This document shows, one piece after another, positions 35,964-44,105 of a DNA stretch of 48,282 nt. The notes under the pieces are model-generated. The model saw only the letters and a program-made list of their open reading frames with translations, was not told the origin of the DNA and searched no databases. The stretch is from assembly GCF_024213375.1 (NCBI RefSeq), contig NZ_JANAVJ010000038.1:1-48282 (forward strand), written 5' to 3'. How positions within the stretch are numbered: position 1 is the stretch's first letter; each line of letters begins with the position of its first letter. The position numbers were made by a program, and so were the translations under genes. The stretch is from Paenibacillus sp. MZ04-78.2. Lineage in GTDB: Bacteria > Bacillota > Bacilli > Paenibacillales > NBRC-103111.

Positions 35964-36668
35964 CTAACTGCCAAGATAAGCCATCTTGACCTGCTCACTG
36001 GAGGCTAACTCCTCCGGCGTGCCGGAAAGGACGACGCTGCCTGTTTCCATGACATAAACGCGGGTGGCGATGGATAACGCCAGATTGGCGTTTTGTTCCA
36101 CCAGCAGAACAGTCGTGCCGTTGCGATTGATTTCTTCGATAATGGCAAAAATCGTTTTCACAAGCAGCGGCGCAAGCCCCATAGAAGGCTCGTCAAGCAG
36201 CAAGAGCTTGGGGCGCGCCATCAGCGCCCGTCCCATAGCTAACATTTGCTGTTCACCGCCGGACAGCGTCCCGGATAGCTGCTTGCGACGCTCATGCAGA
36301 CGCGGGAAGAGTTCGAATACTTTTTGCAAATCATGACGAATACCCATTGTATCTCTTCTGACGTAGGCACCCAATTCCAAATTTTCCAGCACGGACATAT
36401 TCGCAAACACACGGCGGCCTTCCGGTACATGGGAAATTCCCGCTTTGACAATATCTTGCGCTGTTTTCCCGTTCATCGAAACGCCGGTATAATGGATGGA
36501 ACCTCGGTTAGGCTTTAACAGACCGGAAATCGTTTTCAAAAGCGTACTTTTGCCTGCCCCGTTGGCTCCAATCAAGGTAACAATTTCTCCATGACGAACT
36601 TCCAGCGTGACCCCTTTCAGAGCTTGAATATGCCCGTAGTACACATCAATTTGCTCCACGTTCAACAT
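35964..36668 (-). CDS. livF: branched-chain amino acid ABC transporter ATP-binding protein LivF
   Basis: This 234-residue ATPase has Walker A GANGAGKST, signature LSGGEQQML, Walker B LLLLDEPSMGL and the H-loop position in VLLVEQNANLAL, typical of LivF. It energises import with LivG through the LivH/LivM channel. It overlaps livG by 23 bp at its start, with GAGGAGG upstream. It is the last gene of the livJHMGF run. Confidence 0.93.
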   Translation of the reverse strand: MLNVEQIDVYYGHIQALKGVTLEVRHGEIVTLIGANGAGKSTLLKTISGLLKPNRGSIHYTGVSMNGKTAQDIVKAGISHVPEGRRVFANMSVLENLELGAYVRRDTMGIRHDLQKVFELFPRLHERRKQLSGTLSGGEQQMLAMGRALMARPKLLLLDEPSMGLAPLLVKTIFAIIEEINRNGTTVLLVEQNANLALSIATRVYVMETGSVVLSGTPEELASSEQVKMAYLGS

Positions 36669-37449
36669 GGTTGCTTGCGACCTCCTCTCCCAAGTAGGCC
36701 TCGATTACCTTGACATGGTTGCGGATGTCCTCCGGCGTTCCTTGCGCAATAAGCTGTCCGTGATCCAGTACGTAAATCCGCTCGCAGATGCCCATGACCA
36801 GCTTCATATCGTGCTCAATCAGCAAAATCGTCAAATCCAGTTCATGGCGGATAAATGCGATCAATTCCATGAGCTGGCGCGTCTCTTGTTGATTCATGCC
36901 TGCCGCGGGTTCGTCCAGCAAGAGCAGCTTGGGCCCGGCGGCCAACGCCCTGACGATTTCCAGACGGCGCTGTTGTCCGTAAGGCAAGTTCTTAGCCGTT
37001 TCCTGCATGGAAGTTTCCAATTGGAATATCCGCAGAAACTCAATCGCCTTCTCTTCCATTTCTTTCTCCCCGGCAAAATGGGATGGAAGCCGCAAAATAG
37101 AGCTCACCATCGAATGCTTGGCCAAGGAATGATAGGCGATTTTCACATTGTCCAATACGGAAATCTCATTAAAAAGGCGAATATTTTGGAAAGTCCGGCT
37201 AATGCCCATGCGGGTAATTTGATAAGGAGCAAGACCGTTCAGCCGCTTTCCTTCAAGTAAGATTTCTCCTTCTGTCGGTACGTACACACCGGTCAACAAA
37301 TTAAAACTGGTCGTTTTTCCGGCCCCATTCGGTCCTATAAGCCCTACCAGCTCGCCTTTGCGGATTTCCATATGAAGACCGGAAACGGCTTTCAATCCGC
37401 CAAATTGCATACCGACACCGCGAACGTGGAGCAAGGGGTTATTTTCCAT
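36646..37449 (-). CDS. livG: branched-chain amino acid ABC transporter ATP-binding protein LivG
   Basis: This ATPase of about 267 residues has Walker A GPNGAGKTT, the LivG-type signature LPYGQQRRLEIVRAL, Walker B LLLLDEPAAGM and the LIEHDMKLVM H-loop. The start at ATG 37449 is preferred because GGAGGG lies six bases upstream; another ATG two codons earlier sits against that site. It overlaps the end of livM by 11 bp. Confidence 0.93.
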   Translation of the reverse strand: MENNPLLHVRGVGMQFGGLKAVSGLHMEIRKGELVGLIGPNGAGKTTSFNLLTGVYVPTEGEILLEGKRLNGLAPYQITRMGISRTFQNIRLFNEISVLDNVKIAYHSLAKHSMVSSILRLPSHFAGEKEMEEKAIEFLRIFQLETSMQETAKNLPYGQQRRLEIVRALAAGPKLLLLDEPAAGMNQQETRQLMELIAFIRHELDLTILLIEHDMKLVMGICERIYVLDHGQLIAQGTPEDIRNHVKVIEAYLGEEVASNHVERGAN

Positions 37450-38392
37450 ACGCATCCCTCCGTTTCATCGCCGTCCACTTGCGCAAGTATGAGGTCATTT
37501 CCGTGGTCCCCATCAATCCCTGCGGCCGATACAGCATGACAACGATCAGGATGACGCTGTAAATAATCATTCGCGTTTCCGGGTAGCCTTGCAGGAAGGT
37601 AGACACAATGGTCAGCAATATCGCCGCCAAGACGGCGCCCGACATACTGCCCAGCCCTCCCAGAACGACAAAGGTTAAGATGTCAAACGACTTCAAAAAC
37701 CCGAAATTTGTCGGTTGAATCATATAAAAGTTATGGGCATACAGCCCGCCGGCAATTCCTGCGAAAAAAGAACCGATCGTGAAGGCGACCACTTTGTAGT
37801 ACGTGGTGTTGATCCCCATCGCATCGGCGGCAATTTCATTTTCACGGATCGATAGGCATGCCCGTCCATGTGTTGAATTCGTAAAGTTCATAATGACCAG
37901 CATGGTCATAAAGAGACATATAAACGCCGTTGTCCAAGTTGTTAAATGCGCCACCTGCATACCGGCCGCGCCCCCGACATATTCCATGTTAATGAATACG
38001 ACCCGAATAATCTCGCCGAAGCCCAGCGTGGCAATCGCCAAATAATCGCCCTTCAGGCGCAAGCTCGGTATGCCGACCAGCAAGCCTGAGCAGGCAGCCA
38101 CGGCTCCTCCGGCCAGCAATGCGACAGGAAACGGAAGCTGAAATTTCATGGTCACCATAGCAGCGACATAAGCGCCAACAGCTAAAAAACCGGCATGTCC
38201 GATAGAAAACTGCCCCGTTATCCCAATGACCAGATGCAGGCTGACGGCTAAGATCATATTGATCGCGATAAAAATCAAGGCATTCGTATAAAAAGGGGTT
38301 AACCATTCCACGCTGATCAGCAATTGAACGCTGCCATAAATGACTGCAGATAGTATGAGAAATAACCAAAATGCTGCCTTATTTTTCATCAC
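37439..38392 (-). CDS. livM: branched-chain amino acid ABC transporter permease LivM
   Basis: A 317-residue permease with 8-10 hydrophobic segments and the LivM landmarks GITGQFSIGHAGFLAVGAYVAA and LKGDYLAIATLGFGEIIR. It pairs with LivH. GTG 38392 and the adjacent ATG 38389 are both possible starts after AGGTGA. The gap to livH is 10 bp. Confidence 0.93.
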   Translation of the reverse strand: MMKNKAAFWLFLILSAVIYGSVQLLISVEWLTPFYTNALIFIAINMILAVSLHLVIGITGQFSIGHAGFLAVGAYVAAMVTMKFQLPFPVALLAGGAVAACSGLLVGIPSLRLKGDYLAIATLGFGEIIRVVFINMEYVGGAAGMQVAHLTTWTTAFICLFMTMLVIMNFTNSTHGRACLSIRENEIAADAMGINTTYYKVVAFTIGSFFAGIAGGLYAHNFYMIQPTNFGFLKSFDILTFVVLGGLGSMSGAVLAAILLTIVSTFLQGYPETRMIIYSVILIVVMLYRPQGLMGTTEMTSYLRKWTAMKRRDAYGK

Positions 38393-38402
38393 TATGCGTC
38401 AC

Positions 38403-39278
38403 CTAAACTTTCTCTCGCATATTTTTCCCCAGCACGCCGGACGGTCTGAAAATCAGGATCAAAATAAGAATAATAAAAGCTGCGGCATCCCTCCACGGAG
38501 AATAACCCAAAGCGCTTACAAAAGTTTCTACCGTTCCCAGCACGAGGCCGCCGATGACAGCACCGGGAATAATGCCGATGCCGCCCAGAACAGCGGCAAC
38601 GAAAGCTTTGAGTCCGGGGATGACGCCCATCAACGGTTCTATTTTCGTATAATACATCCCGAAGATAACGCCTGCTGCCCCTGCCAGTGCAGAACCGATG
38701 GCGAAAGTAGCCGATATCGTCCGGTCTACATGGACGCCCATCAAGCGCGCTGCTTCCGCATCATGAGATACGGCGCGCATCGCCTTGCCAATTCGGGTCC
38801 GATACACCACCCATTGCAAAATGATCATTAAGACGATAGAAATCAGCAAAATATACAGCGATTGGCTGCTGATCGAGGCGCCAAAAATAGTAAAAAACTG
38901 ATTCGGGAATGTGCTCGGGTAAGCTTCAGGTTGAGCGCCACGAACATAAATCGTGCCGTATTCAATAAGAAGCGATACGCCGATTGCCGTAATCAGAGCA
39001 GCGATTCTCGTCGCGTTCCGCAGCCGCTTGTAGGCGACCGTTTCAATCAGCACGCCAAGAATTGCGCACACCACCATCGAGAGCAGCAAAGCGGGGATGA
39101 TGCCCAAGCCCCATCCCTTAATGGCATAGAAGCCAACAAACGCGCCAATCATGAAGACATCGCCATGCGCGAAATTAATCAGTTTGATAATGCCATAAAC
39201 CATCGTGTATCCCAGCGCAATTAACGCATAAATGCTCCCGAGCGAAATGCCGTTGACAATTTGCTGTGCCCAGTCCAT
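38403..39278 (-). CDS. livH: branched-chain amino acid ABC transporter permease LivH
   Basis: This permease of about 291 residues has the LivH landmarks GISLGSIYALIALGYTMVYGIIKLINFAHGDVFMIGAF and VLGGIGIIPGAVIGGLVLG. ATG 39278 is preferred, nine bases after GGAGG; GTG 39281 and TTG 39287 are alternatives in the same frame. It is separated from the binding-protein gene by about 100 bp containing a run of 14 cytosines. Confidence 0.92.
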   Translation of the reverse strand: MDWAQQIVNGISLGSIYALIALGYTMVYGIIKLINFAHGDVFMIGAFVGFYAIKGWGLGIIPALLLSMVVCAILGVLIETVAYKRLRNATRIAALITAIGVSLLIEYGTIYVRGAQPEAYPSTFPNQFFTIFGASISSQSLYILLISIVLMIILQWVVYRTRIGKAMRAVSHDAEAARLMGVHVDRTISATFAIGSALAGAAGVIFGMYYTKIEPLMGVIPGLKAFVAAVLGGIGIIPGAVIGGLVLGTVETFVSALGYSPWRDAAAFIILILILIFRPSGVLGKNMREKV

Positions 39279-39345
39279 CACATTCAACCTCCGAACCGCT
39301 CAGACTCGAATTGGATTGATCTTCAAAAAGCGCAATGGGAGGAGG

Positions 39346-39359
39346 CCCCCCCCCCCCCC
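39346..39359. repeat. C14 homopolymer (G14 on the coding strand) between livJ and livH
   Basis: Fourteen consecutive C residues lie in the livJ-livH spacer. On the transcribed (minus) strand a G14 run is followed by CCTCCTCCC, which could fold back on it, then GCGCTTTTTG. It may be a weak attenuator. Long G runs are also prone to length variation and sequencing error. Confidence 0.6.
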
Positions 39360-39377
39360 ACGGCCCTGTCGAATGCT

Positions 39378-40580
39378 TTATGGATTCACTTTCGTTCTAA
39401 ACGTTTGCTTCCCCTCTTTATATTCCAGTATAGTTGCCGTCTTGATCGGATTGTGCTGCTTATCGACCGTAATTTTGCCGGAAACCAACAGCAAATCTTT
39501 CGTTTGCGCTAAAGCGTCCTTAATTTTGCTTCCGTCGGTCGAGCCCGCGCGCTTGATGCCGTCCGCCAACAAATAGACCGAATCGTAGCCCAAGGCGCTA
39601 AACCCATCCGGAGCTTTGCCGCTGTACTTGCCTTTGTACGCTTGGACAAAATCCTGAATCATCTTATCCGGGTCTTCGGACGAATAATGATTGGCTATAT
39701 ATGTATTATTCAAAGCAGCGGCGCCAGCCAAATCCACTAATTTGGGAGAATCCCATCCGTCAGCTCCGATAAGCGGTATGGTCATTCCCAATTCGCGTGC
39801 TTGCTTCACGATCAAGCCCACTTCTTCATAATAGCCGGGGATAAAGATCGAATCCGGGTTCAGCGATTTAATGCGAGTCAATGTCGCGCGGAAATCGGTG
39901 TCCTTCGCGACATACGCTTCTTGGGCAACGATCGTCCCTCCGGCCTTCGTGAACGTTTCTTTGAAAGAATCCGCCAGCCCTTTCGCATACTCACTGGCGC
40001 TGTCTGCAAAGATAGCCGCCGACTTCACCTTCAGTTCGTCGGACACAAAGTTGGCGGCAACGCGACCTTGAAACGGATCGATAAAGCAGGTCCGGAACAT
40101 ATAATCGTTGACGCTCCCGTCCGCTTTCCGCGTGATATTCAGACTGGTGCCTGTAGGCGTCAGAAGCACGGTTTTGTTATTGGTTGCGACTTGCGCCTGC
40201 GCAATCGTATTGCCGGTCGTGGCTGCGCCGATAATCGCTGCCACCTTATCTTGGCTGGTCAATTTGATCGCCGCATTGGTTGCTTCAGCCGCATCCGACT
40301 TATTGTCCACTTTGATGACTGCCAATTTCTTACCGTTAATGCCGCCGCTTTTGTTCAAGTTTTCGACAGCCAGATCGATACCCTCGGCAATCGACTGACC
40401 GTATGAAGCTACCTGACCGGAAAGCTCTAAGTTGGCTCCGATTTTAATAACGTCCCCTGCTGCCGCATCGCCCGACTTTCCCGCCCCTCCGCATCCCGCT
40501 ACGAGTCCCGCTAGCGCGAACCCCATTAGCAGATGCAGCGCTTTTTTCCTGGTTCCTTTTCCCCTACGTTGCTGTTTCAT
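39378..40580 (-). CDS. livJ: branched-chain amino acid ABC transporter substrate-binding lipoprotein
   Basis: This 400-residue protein has a twin-basic-rich signal peptide ending in the lipobox LVAGC (lipidated Cys about residue 29), then a periplasmic-binding-protein fold of the Leu/Ile/Val type (GANLELSGQVASYGQSIAEGIDLAV; VTADKAAIIGAATTGN-like region; GYDSVYLLADGIKRAG). It captures the ligand outside the membrane. Ligands of this family range from branched-chain amino acids to amides and aromatic acids, so the exact substrate is open. GGAGGG precedes ATG 40580. Confidence 0.92.
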   Translation of the reverse strand: MKQQRRGKGTRKKALHLLMGFALAGLVAGCGGAGKSGDAAAGDVIKIGANLELSGQVASYGQSIAEGIDLAVENLNKSGGINGKKLAVIKVDNKSDAAEATNAAIKLTSQDKVAAIIGAATTGNTIAQAQVATNNKTVLLTPTGTSLNITRKADGSVNDYMFRTCFIDPFQGRVAANFVSDELKVKSAAIFADSASEYAKGLADSFKETFTKAGGTIVAQEAYVAKDTDFRATLTRIKSLNPDSIFIPGYYEEVGLIVKQARELGMTIPLIGADGWDSPKLVDLAGAAALNNTYIANHYSSEDPDKMIQDFVQAYKGKYSGKAPDGFSALGYDSVYLLADGIKRAGSTDGSKIKDALAQTKDLLLVSGKITVDKQHNPIKTATILEYKEGKQTFRTKVNP

Positions 40581-40701
40581 AAAAAAATACCCTCCTCTTG
40601 GCGTTCCATTCCCTATTGGTGCAAGCGCATGCAGTTGTTCTTAATACTATTATTCAGCGCGAACAACCAGTATTACATCCAATGTTTATTTCACGAGGTA
40701 T
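40581..40701. promoter_or_regulatory. upstream region of the liv operon with inverted repeat
   Basis: GTTGTTC (40634-40640) and GAACAAC (40661-40667) form a 7-bp inverted repeat with a 20-bp spacer upstream of livJ. This could be an operator. I do not see a convincing -35/-10 pair. Confidence 0.35.
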
Positions 40702-40733
40702 AAAAAAACATCGCCTTGGAAGCTCGGCGATGT
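40702..40733 (-). terminator. rho-independent terminator (minus strand)
   Basis: ACATCGCC (40708-40715) and GGCGATGT (40726-40733) pair perfectly. On the minus strand the stem is followed by seven T residues. It terminates the remnant oxidoreductase frame immediately upstream, not the liv genes. Confidence 0.8.
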
Positions 40734-40765
40734 CAAATAATTAAGCATGATTCCTTTTACTGCTG

Positions 40766-40915
40766 TTACTCTTTTACTTTGAGTATAATCTTTCCTATAT
40801 TACAATTTTCCTCTATGTGCAGATGAGCTTGTTTAACCTCCTCTAGAGTGTCCTTCCAATAACGTTCATAATGCTTTGTCTCTATCTTCTGACCAATAGA
40901 ATCCTCGCCGTCCTG
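40766..40915 (-). pseudogene. C-terminal remnant of a zinc-type quinone oxidoreductase / alcohol dehydrogenase
   Basis: Read on the minus strand to the TAA at 40768-40766, the sequence gives KHYERYWKDTLEEVKQAHLH followed by IEENCNIGKIILKVKE. This is the standard C-terminus of MDR quinone oxidoreductases. The upstream part is gone; a TGA interrupts the frame near 40920. Its terminator at 40702-40733 is still intact. Confidence 0.6.
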
Positions 40916-41166
40916 TCAGCGCTGCCGACCCTTGTCGCATCCGAATCAAGTCTCGGACTTACTGATACAATGTTTACTCGTTTTACTGATTCCATAACTT
41001 ATTTCCTTCTCAAATAAAACGTTCTTAAATGTTATAGTGGTCAAATAATTTTATTCAGATTAATAATATATGAAGGTGCGGCAGAAGGAGGCGACGGACC
41101 AATCCTTCGACTGGATACAGGTGAGGGCTATAGGGCTTTATACATGTTATTTTTCTGTTAATTATA
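40916..41166. other. intergenic region, no supported gene
   Basis: This AT-rich stretch lies between the oxidoreductase remnant and the promoter of the TetR gene. A 50-codon open frame starting at ATG 41070 (MKVRQKEATDQSFDW) runs through the operator into the gene's leader. It has no ribosome binding site and is judged spurious. Confidence 0.35.
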
Positions 41167-41195
41167 TTGATTTCTGTTATTTGATCTGCTATGGT
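41167..41195 (+). promoter_or_regulatory. promoter of the TetR regulator gene
   Basis: -35 TTGATT (41167-41172), a 17-bp spacer and -10 TATGGT (41190-41195) lie directly against the 24-bp palindrome, so a bound repressor would block initiation. Confidence 0.55.
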
Positions 41196-41218
41196 TACTT
41201 ACGAACGTTCGTAAGTAA
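41195..41218. promoter_or_regulatory. 24-bp perfect palindrome, TetR-type operator
   Basis: TTACTTACGAAC (41195-41206) is followed by its exact complement GTTCGTAAGTAA (41207-41218). The palindrome lies between the promoter -10 and the ribosome binding site of the TetR gene, the classical position for autorepression. Confidence 0.8.
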
Positions 41219-41238
41219 ATAAGGAGTGGTATTCAATT

Positions 41239-41814
41239 AAAAGTGATGAGATTAAACGGGCAGCACTGAAATACTTTGCCATTCACGGATATGAAGGGGC
41301 TTCTCTTTCGAAAATAGCCGAAGAAGTTGGATTGAAGAAGCAATCCTTATACTCCCATTTCAAAGGCAAAGATGATTTATTTCTTCAGGCTATACGTGAT
41401 GCCGGTGAGGTTGAGTTGAACACAAAGCTTACGTTCTTTAATAATCATAAAAATGATTCGCCGGAGAAATCATTACATGCATATCTAGTGATGGTTAAAG
41501 AACTATTTCAGTTAGACGAGCGCATGAAATTCTGGCTGCGTATCTCCTTCTTTCCGCCCGAACATCTTTATCATGTGATAGTAAATGAAGTCTTTGCCAT
41601 TGAAGACCAGGTCATGGAGATGCTTGAAGCGAAGTTCGCTGAGTGGATGAAGGAAGAAGAGATCTATAAGGAACAACCCTCTATTCCGGCAAGTGCATTT
41701 ACTGGGATTGTTGATACCTTGATGCTGGAGTTACTCTATGATTCAAGTCCAGAGCGAATTAACGAGAAGCTGGAGTCGACTTGGACAGTCTTTTGGCGAG
41801 GAATTTCCAAGTAA
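41239..41814 (+). CDS. TetR/AcrR family regulator, apparent AUU start
   Basis: A regulator of about 191 residues. The full helix-turn-helix domain is encoded from about 41242: IKSDEIKRAALKYFAIHGY, then LSKIAEEVGLKKQSLYSHF. There is no ATG, GTG or TTG in frame between the upstream TAA and a TTG at 41332, and starting there would remove the first two helices. AAGGAG (41221-41226) is correctly placed for ATT 41239, so a rare AUU start is the best reading of the sequence. The ligand domain ends MLELLYDSSPERINEKLESTW. The 24-bp palindrome upstream is probably its own operator. The GNAT gene downstream may be cotranscribed. Confidence 0.75.
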   Translation, partial: KSDEIKRAALKYFAIHGYEGASLSKIAEEVGLKKQSLYSHFKGKDDLFLQAIRDAGEVELNTKLTFFNNHKNDSPEKSLHAYLVMVKELFQLDERMKFWLRISFFPPEHLYHVIVNEVFAIEDQVMEMLEAKFAEWMKEEEIYKEQPSIPASAFTGIVDTLMLELLYDSSPERINEKLESTWTVFWRGISK

Positions 41815-41869
41815 GAAGAGAGCAAATATTTTCAACAACTATAATGAAATTAATCGAGGTGCTACAATC

Positions 41870-42433
41870 ATGAATTTTATAGAAGTTACTCAACAGAATT
41901 TAAAACTGGCCTATACCATTCAAAAGGAAATTTTTTCGGATTCGCCTGATATTCTGCACATCAAAAATTCTATTGATAACAATGATCCGGGTTATGCTTA
42001 TTGGATTGTGTACGAGAATGAAACTGCCATAGGGATTTCGGGCATTTATACTGTAGAAGCTGACAGAGATTCCGTTTGGCTCAGTTGGTACGGTGTTTTG
42101 CCTAAATGGCGGAGCAAAGGCTTTGGAAGAAAAATTCTACTTGAATCCATCGAAAGAGCTACATCACTGAAACAATTCAAATATTTAAGACTATATACAT
42201 CCGAAAAGTACAATGCGAGTGCATTGGAGTTGTACGATTCTGTTATGAACCTATGCGAGCGGTATGAAAATCCTGATGATGAGACATTTGAACGGACTGC
42301 TTTGGTCTACTCCTATTCACTAACGGAAGAAAAGGTAACGCCCTGGAACAATAGATATATGGGCATTCGAGAGCTTGAGGAGCTATGCGAAGCTGGTGAG
42401 TTGTATTTAAAAGAACACGGATACGAAATATAG
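41870..42433 (+). CDS. GNAT family N-acetyltransferase
   Basis: This 187-residue protein has the GNAT core: WIVYENETAIGISGIYTVE, VWLSWYGVLPKWRSKGFGRKIL (acetyl-CoA-binding Q/RxxGxG/A-type loop, here RSKGFG) and YLRLYTSEKYNASALELYDSV. ATG 41870 follows GAGGT by nine bases. The gene starts 55 bp after the TetR gene and may be under its control. The acceptor substrate is unknown. Confidence 0.85.
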   Translation: MNFIEVTQQNLKLAYTIQKEIFSDSPDILHIKNSIDNNDPGYAYWIVYENETAIGISGIYTVEADRDSVWLSWYGVLPKWRSKGFGRKILLESIERATSLKQFKYLRLYTSEKYNASALELYDSVMNLCERYENPDDETFERTALVYSYSLTEEKVTPWNNRYMGIRELEELCEAGELYLKEHGYEI

Positions 42434-42588
42434 CAGGTATCATCCCCTTCAAGTAAAAACTCTAGTTAAACTCAAACAGGGCCGTCCCAGGCAGCTATTT
42501 CATGGCTTATGGGGTGGCCTGTGTTTTGTCAAGTGGAATTTCCTGGTCGGATCATCAAAAATCCTTGGTGAATTTCCAGTTGCTACAG
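42434..42588. other. possible IS21-type end sequence next to IstB remnant
   Basis: No gene is visible. Read on the minus strand after the IstB stop, the sequence runs TGTAGCAACTGGAAATTCAC and then, further on, TTGACAAAACACA. This is how the right end of an IS21-family element might look, but the matching left end is not in the window. Confidence 0.35.
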
Positions 42589-42740
42589 TCACTTTTGGCG
42601 CATCAGGGTATGCTTGAGGCGGTAGCACTCTCCTTCAAAGACAATCAATTGTCCATGGTGGGCGAGTCGGTCAATCATCGCGGCAGCCATCTGGTCATCG
42701 GTAAAGATTGAGCCCCATTTGGAGAACTCCAGGCTTGAGG
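42589..42740 (-). pseudogene. IstB (IS21 helper ATPase) C-terminal remnant
   Basis: The minus-strand frame reads LEFSKWGSIFTDDQMAAAMI followed by DRLAHHGQLIVFEGECYRLK and a short tail. This is the conserved C-terminus of IstB ATPases of IS21-family elements. The Walker motifs and the whole IstA transposase are absent. The frame upstream of about 42740 does not match the family. Confidence 0.7.
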
Positions 42741-42812
42741 GGGATTCAAAGGATAATTTTCTTAATGATTGATCATTCATTCCTTTCAAGTTTAAAAAAG
42801 CAAGAAAAAACA

Positions 42813-42842
42813 TTGACGAAATAGAAAATTATGGTGTAATAT
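42813..42842 (+). promoter_or_regulatory. putative promoter upstream of the integrase gene
   Basis: -35 TTGACG (42813-42818), an 18-bp spacer and -10 TAATAT (42837-42842), about 185 bp upstream of the recombinase start and just before the 11-7-11 inverted repeat. Confidence 0.5.
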
Positions 42843-42857
42843 AGTGCTCAAATTAAA

Positions 42858-42886
42858 GTATCCGAAAACTAGTTATTTTCGGATAC
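42858..42886. repeat. 11-7-11 inverted repeat, candidate recombination core site
   Basis: GTATCCGAAAA (42858-42868) and TTTTCGGATAC (42876-42886) are perfect inverted repeats around CTAGTTA. Eleven-bp arms with a 6-8-bp centre are the layout of tyrosine-recombinase core sites such as dif. Its position 140 bp before a tyrosine recombinase gene supports that reading. An RNA hairpin in the leader is the alternative. Confidence 0.45.
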
Positions 42887-43025
42887 GAACAAAAAAGGGA
42901 ACGAAAATTTCAGTAATTGGATAAATGTATGGCGTGAACAGCCCGCAAAAGTATGGCCGATAATATTGTAAATTCTTGAAAGCCTCTCCCCTACTTGAAA
43001 GTCTAAACGAAAGAAGTGATACGGT

Positions 43026-44105
43026 TTGTTAGAAAGAATAGCAACCTCTTCTGCTCCATCATTTTCGGAATTCAGTAATTTTGAGCCGAATTGGGATATG
43101 TTTTTGGAGGATGGAAAATATCTCAGTTTCGCCAAGTTAAAAAGCCAAGATCAGGACCCGACTCTCACAGACCTATCCTTTATCTATTTTTTTCTGTTCA
43201 AGAATACTGTACGTAAGTCAGAAGTTTTGACTGGTGGTTCTTTGAACATCTACAAACAAGCTATTTTTGAGTTTTTAGATTTTATTTATGGCCGGTCGCA
43301 TTCTGCGGCTGGTCTCCCCCCTTGCTCTTTGGCAGAAGTTGGGTTTATTCAACTCGAAGGTTACCAAAAATTTATAAAGGGAAAAATGGATGCCAGTGAA
43401 TATGCCCCTGCTACAGCCCGTAGGAAAATAACGATTATTCGCGCTTTATTAAGATACGGGCTTGAATTTCAATTCTTTGATAGGGATCTGAGTGTATATT
43501 TGCGTCCGCCAAAGGTTCGTATGATTCGCCAAGAACGAAAACTAATTAAGAAAGAAATGGCTTTGATCCTCGAAGAGCTTCGTAAAAAACCAATGAATCG
43601 ATTGATAGGTGCTTTTCTACTTATGATGGGCCTACGGATATCTGAACTTTGCTTTGCCAAATGGGGGGATCTCTACGAGGGGAACAATGGGCAAATCTTT
43701 ATGAAAGTGATCGGGAAGGGGAACAAAGAACGTCATCTGAGAATAGATCTAACGGTGTTTCAATTACTCCTTCGCTACCGAAGCGAACGTGGGGATTGCA
43801 TTATCATTGGGAAAGAACCGGACCAGTGGCTTGTTACCAATTCTAAGCGCAATCAATTAAACGATCGCGTGGTCCGAAAAATGATTGAGCGAGCCTCCGT
43901 TCGAGCAGGTGTAAGCAAGCAAATTAGCCCACACTGGTTTAGACATAGCGCGGCAAGCTACTCCTTATTGGGGGGCGCAAACATCATCAAGGTGAAAGAT
44001 TGGTTAGGCCATGCCGATATCAGAACGACCCAAATATATCTTCACGATATCGAAAGGGAAAATGATACCGGGCCGGGAGAATATATGAAAGATATTTTTG
44101 TATAG
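43026..44105 (+). CDS. tyrosine recombinase / phage-type integrase
   Basis: This 359-residue XerC/D-like recombinase has an N-terminal SAM-like core-binding domain (about 50-160) and a catalytic domain with the full set of residues: Arg204 (MGLRISEL), Lys231 (GKGNKE), His303 and Arg306 (HWFRHSAAS), His329 (WLGHADIRTTQIY) and nucleophile Tyr338. It cuts and rejoins DNA at short inverted-repeat sites. The start is TTG 43026 without a strong ribosome binding site; a later start is possible. It lies alone next to an IS21 remnant, with no accompanying cargo that I can recognise. Confidence 0.9.
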   Translation: MLERIATSSAPSFSEFSNFEPNWDMFLEDGKYLSFAKLKSQDQDPTLTDLSFIYFFLFKNTVRKSEVLTGGSLNIYKQAIFEFLDFIYGRSHSAAGLPPCSLAEVGFIQLEGYQKFIKGKMDASEYAPATARRKITIIRALLRYGLEFQFFDRDLSVYLRPPKVRMIRQERKLIKKEMALILEELRKKPMNRLIGAFLLMMGLRISELCFAKWGDLYEGNNGQIFMKVIGKGNKERHLRIDLTVFQLLLRYRSERGDCIIIGKEPDQWLVTNSKRNQLNDRVVRKMIERASVRAGVSKQISPHWFRHSAASYSLLGGANIIKVKDWLGHADIRTTQIYLHDIERENDTGPGEYMKDIFV

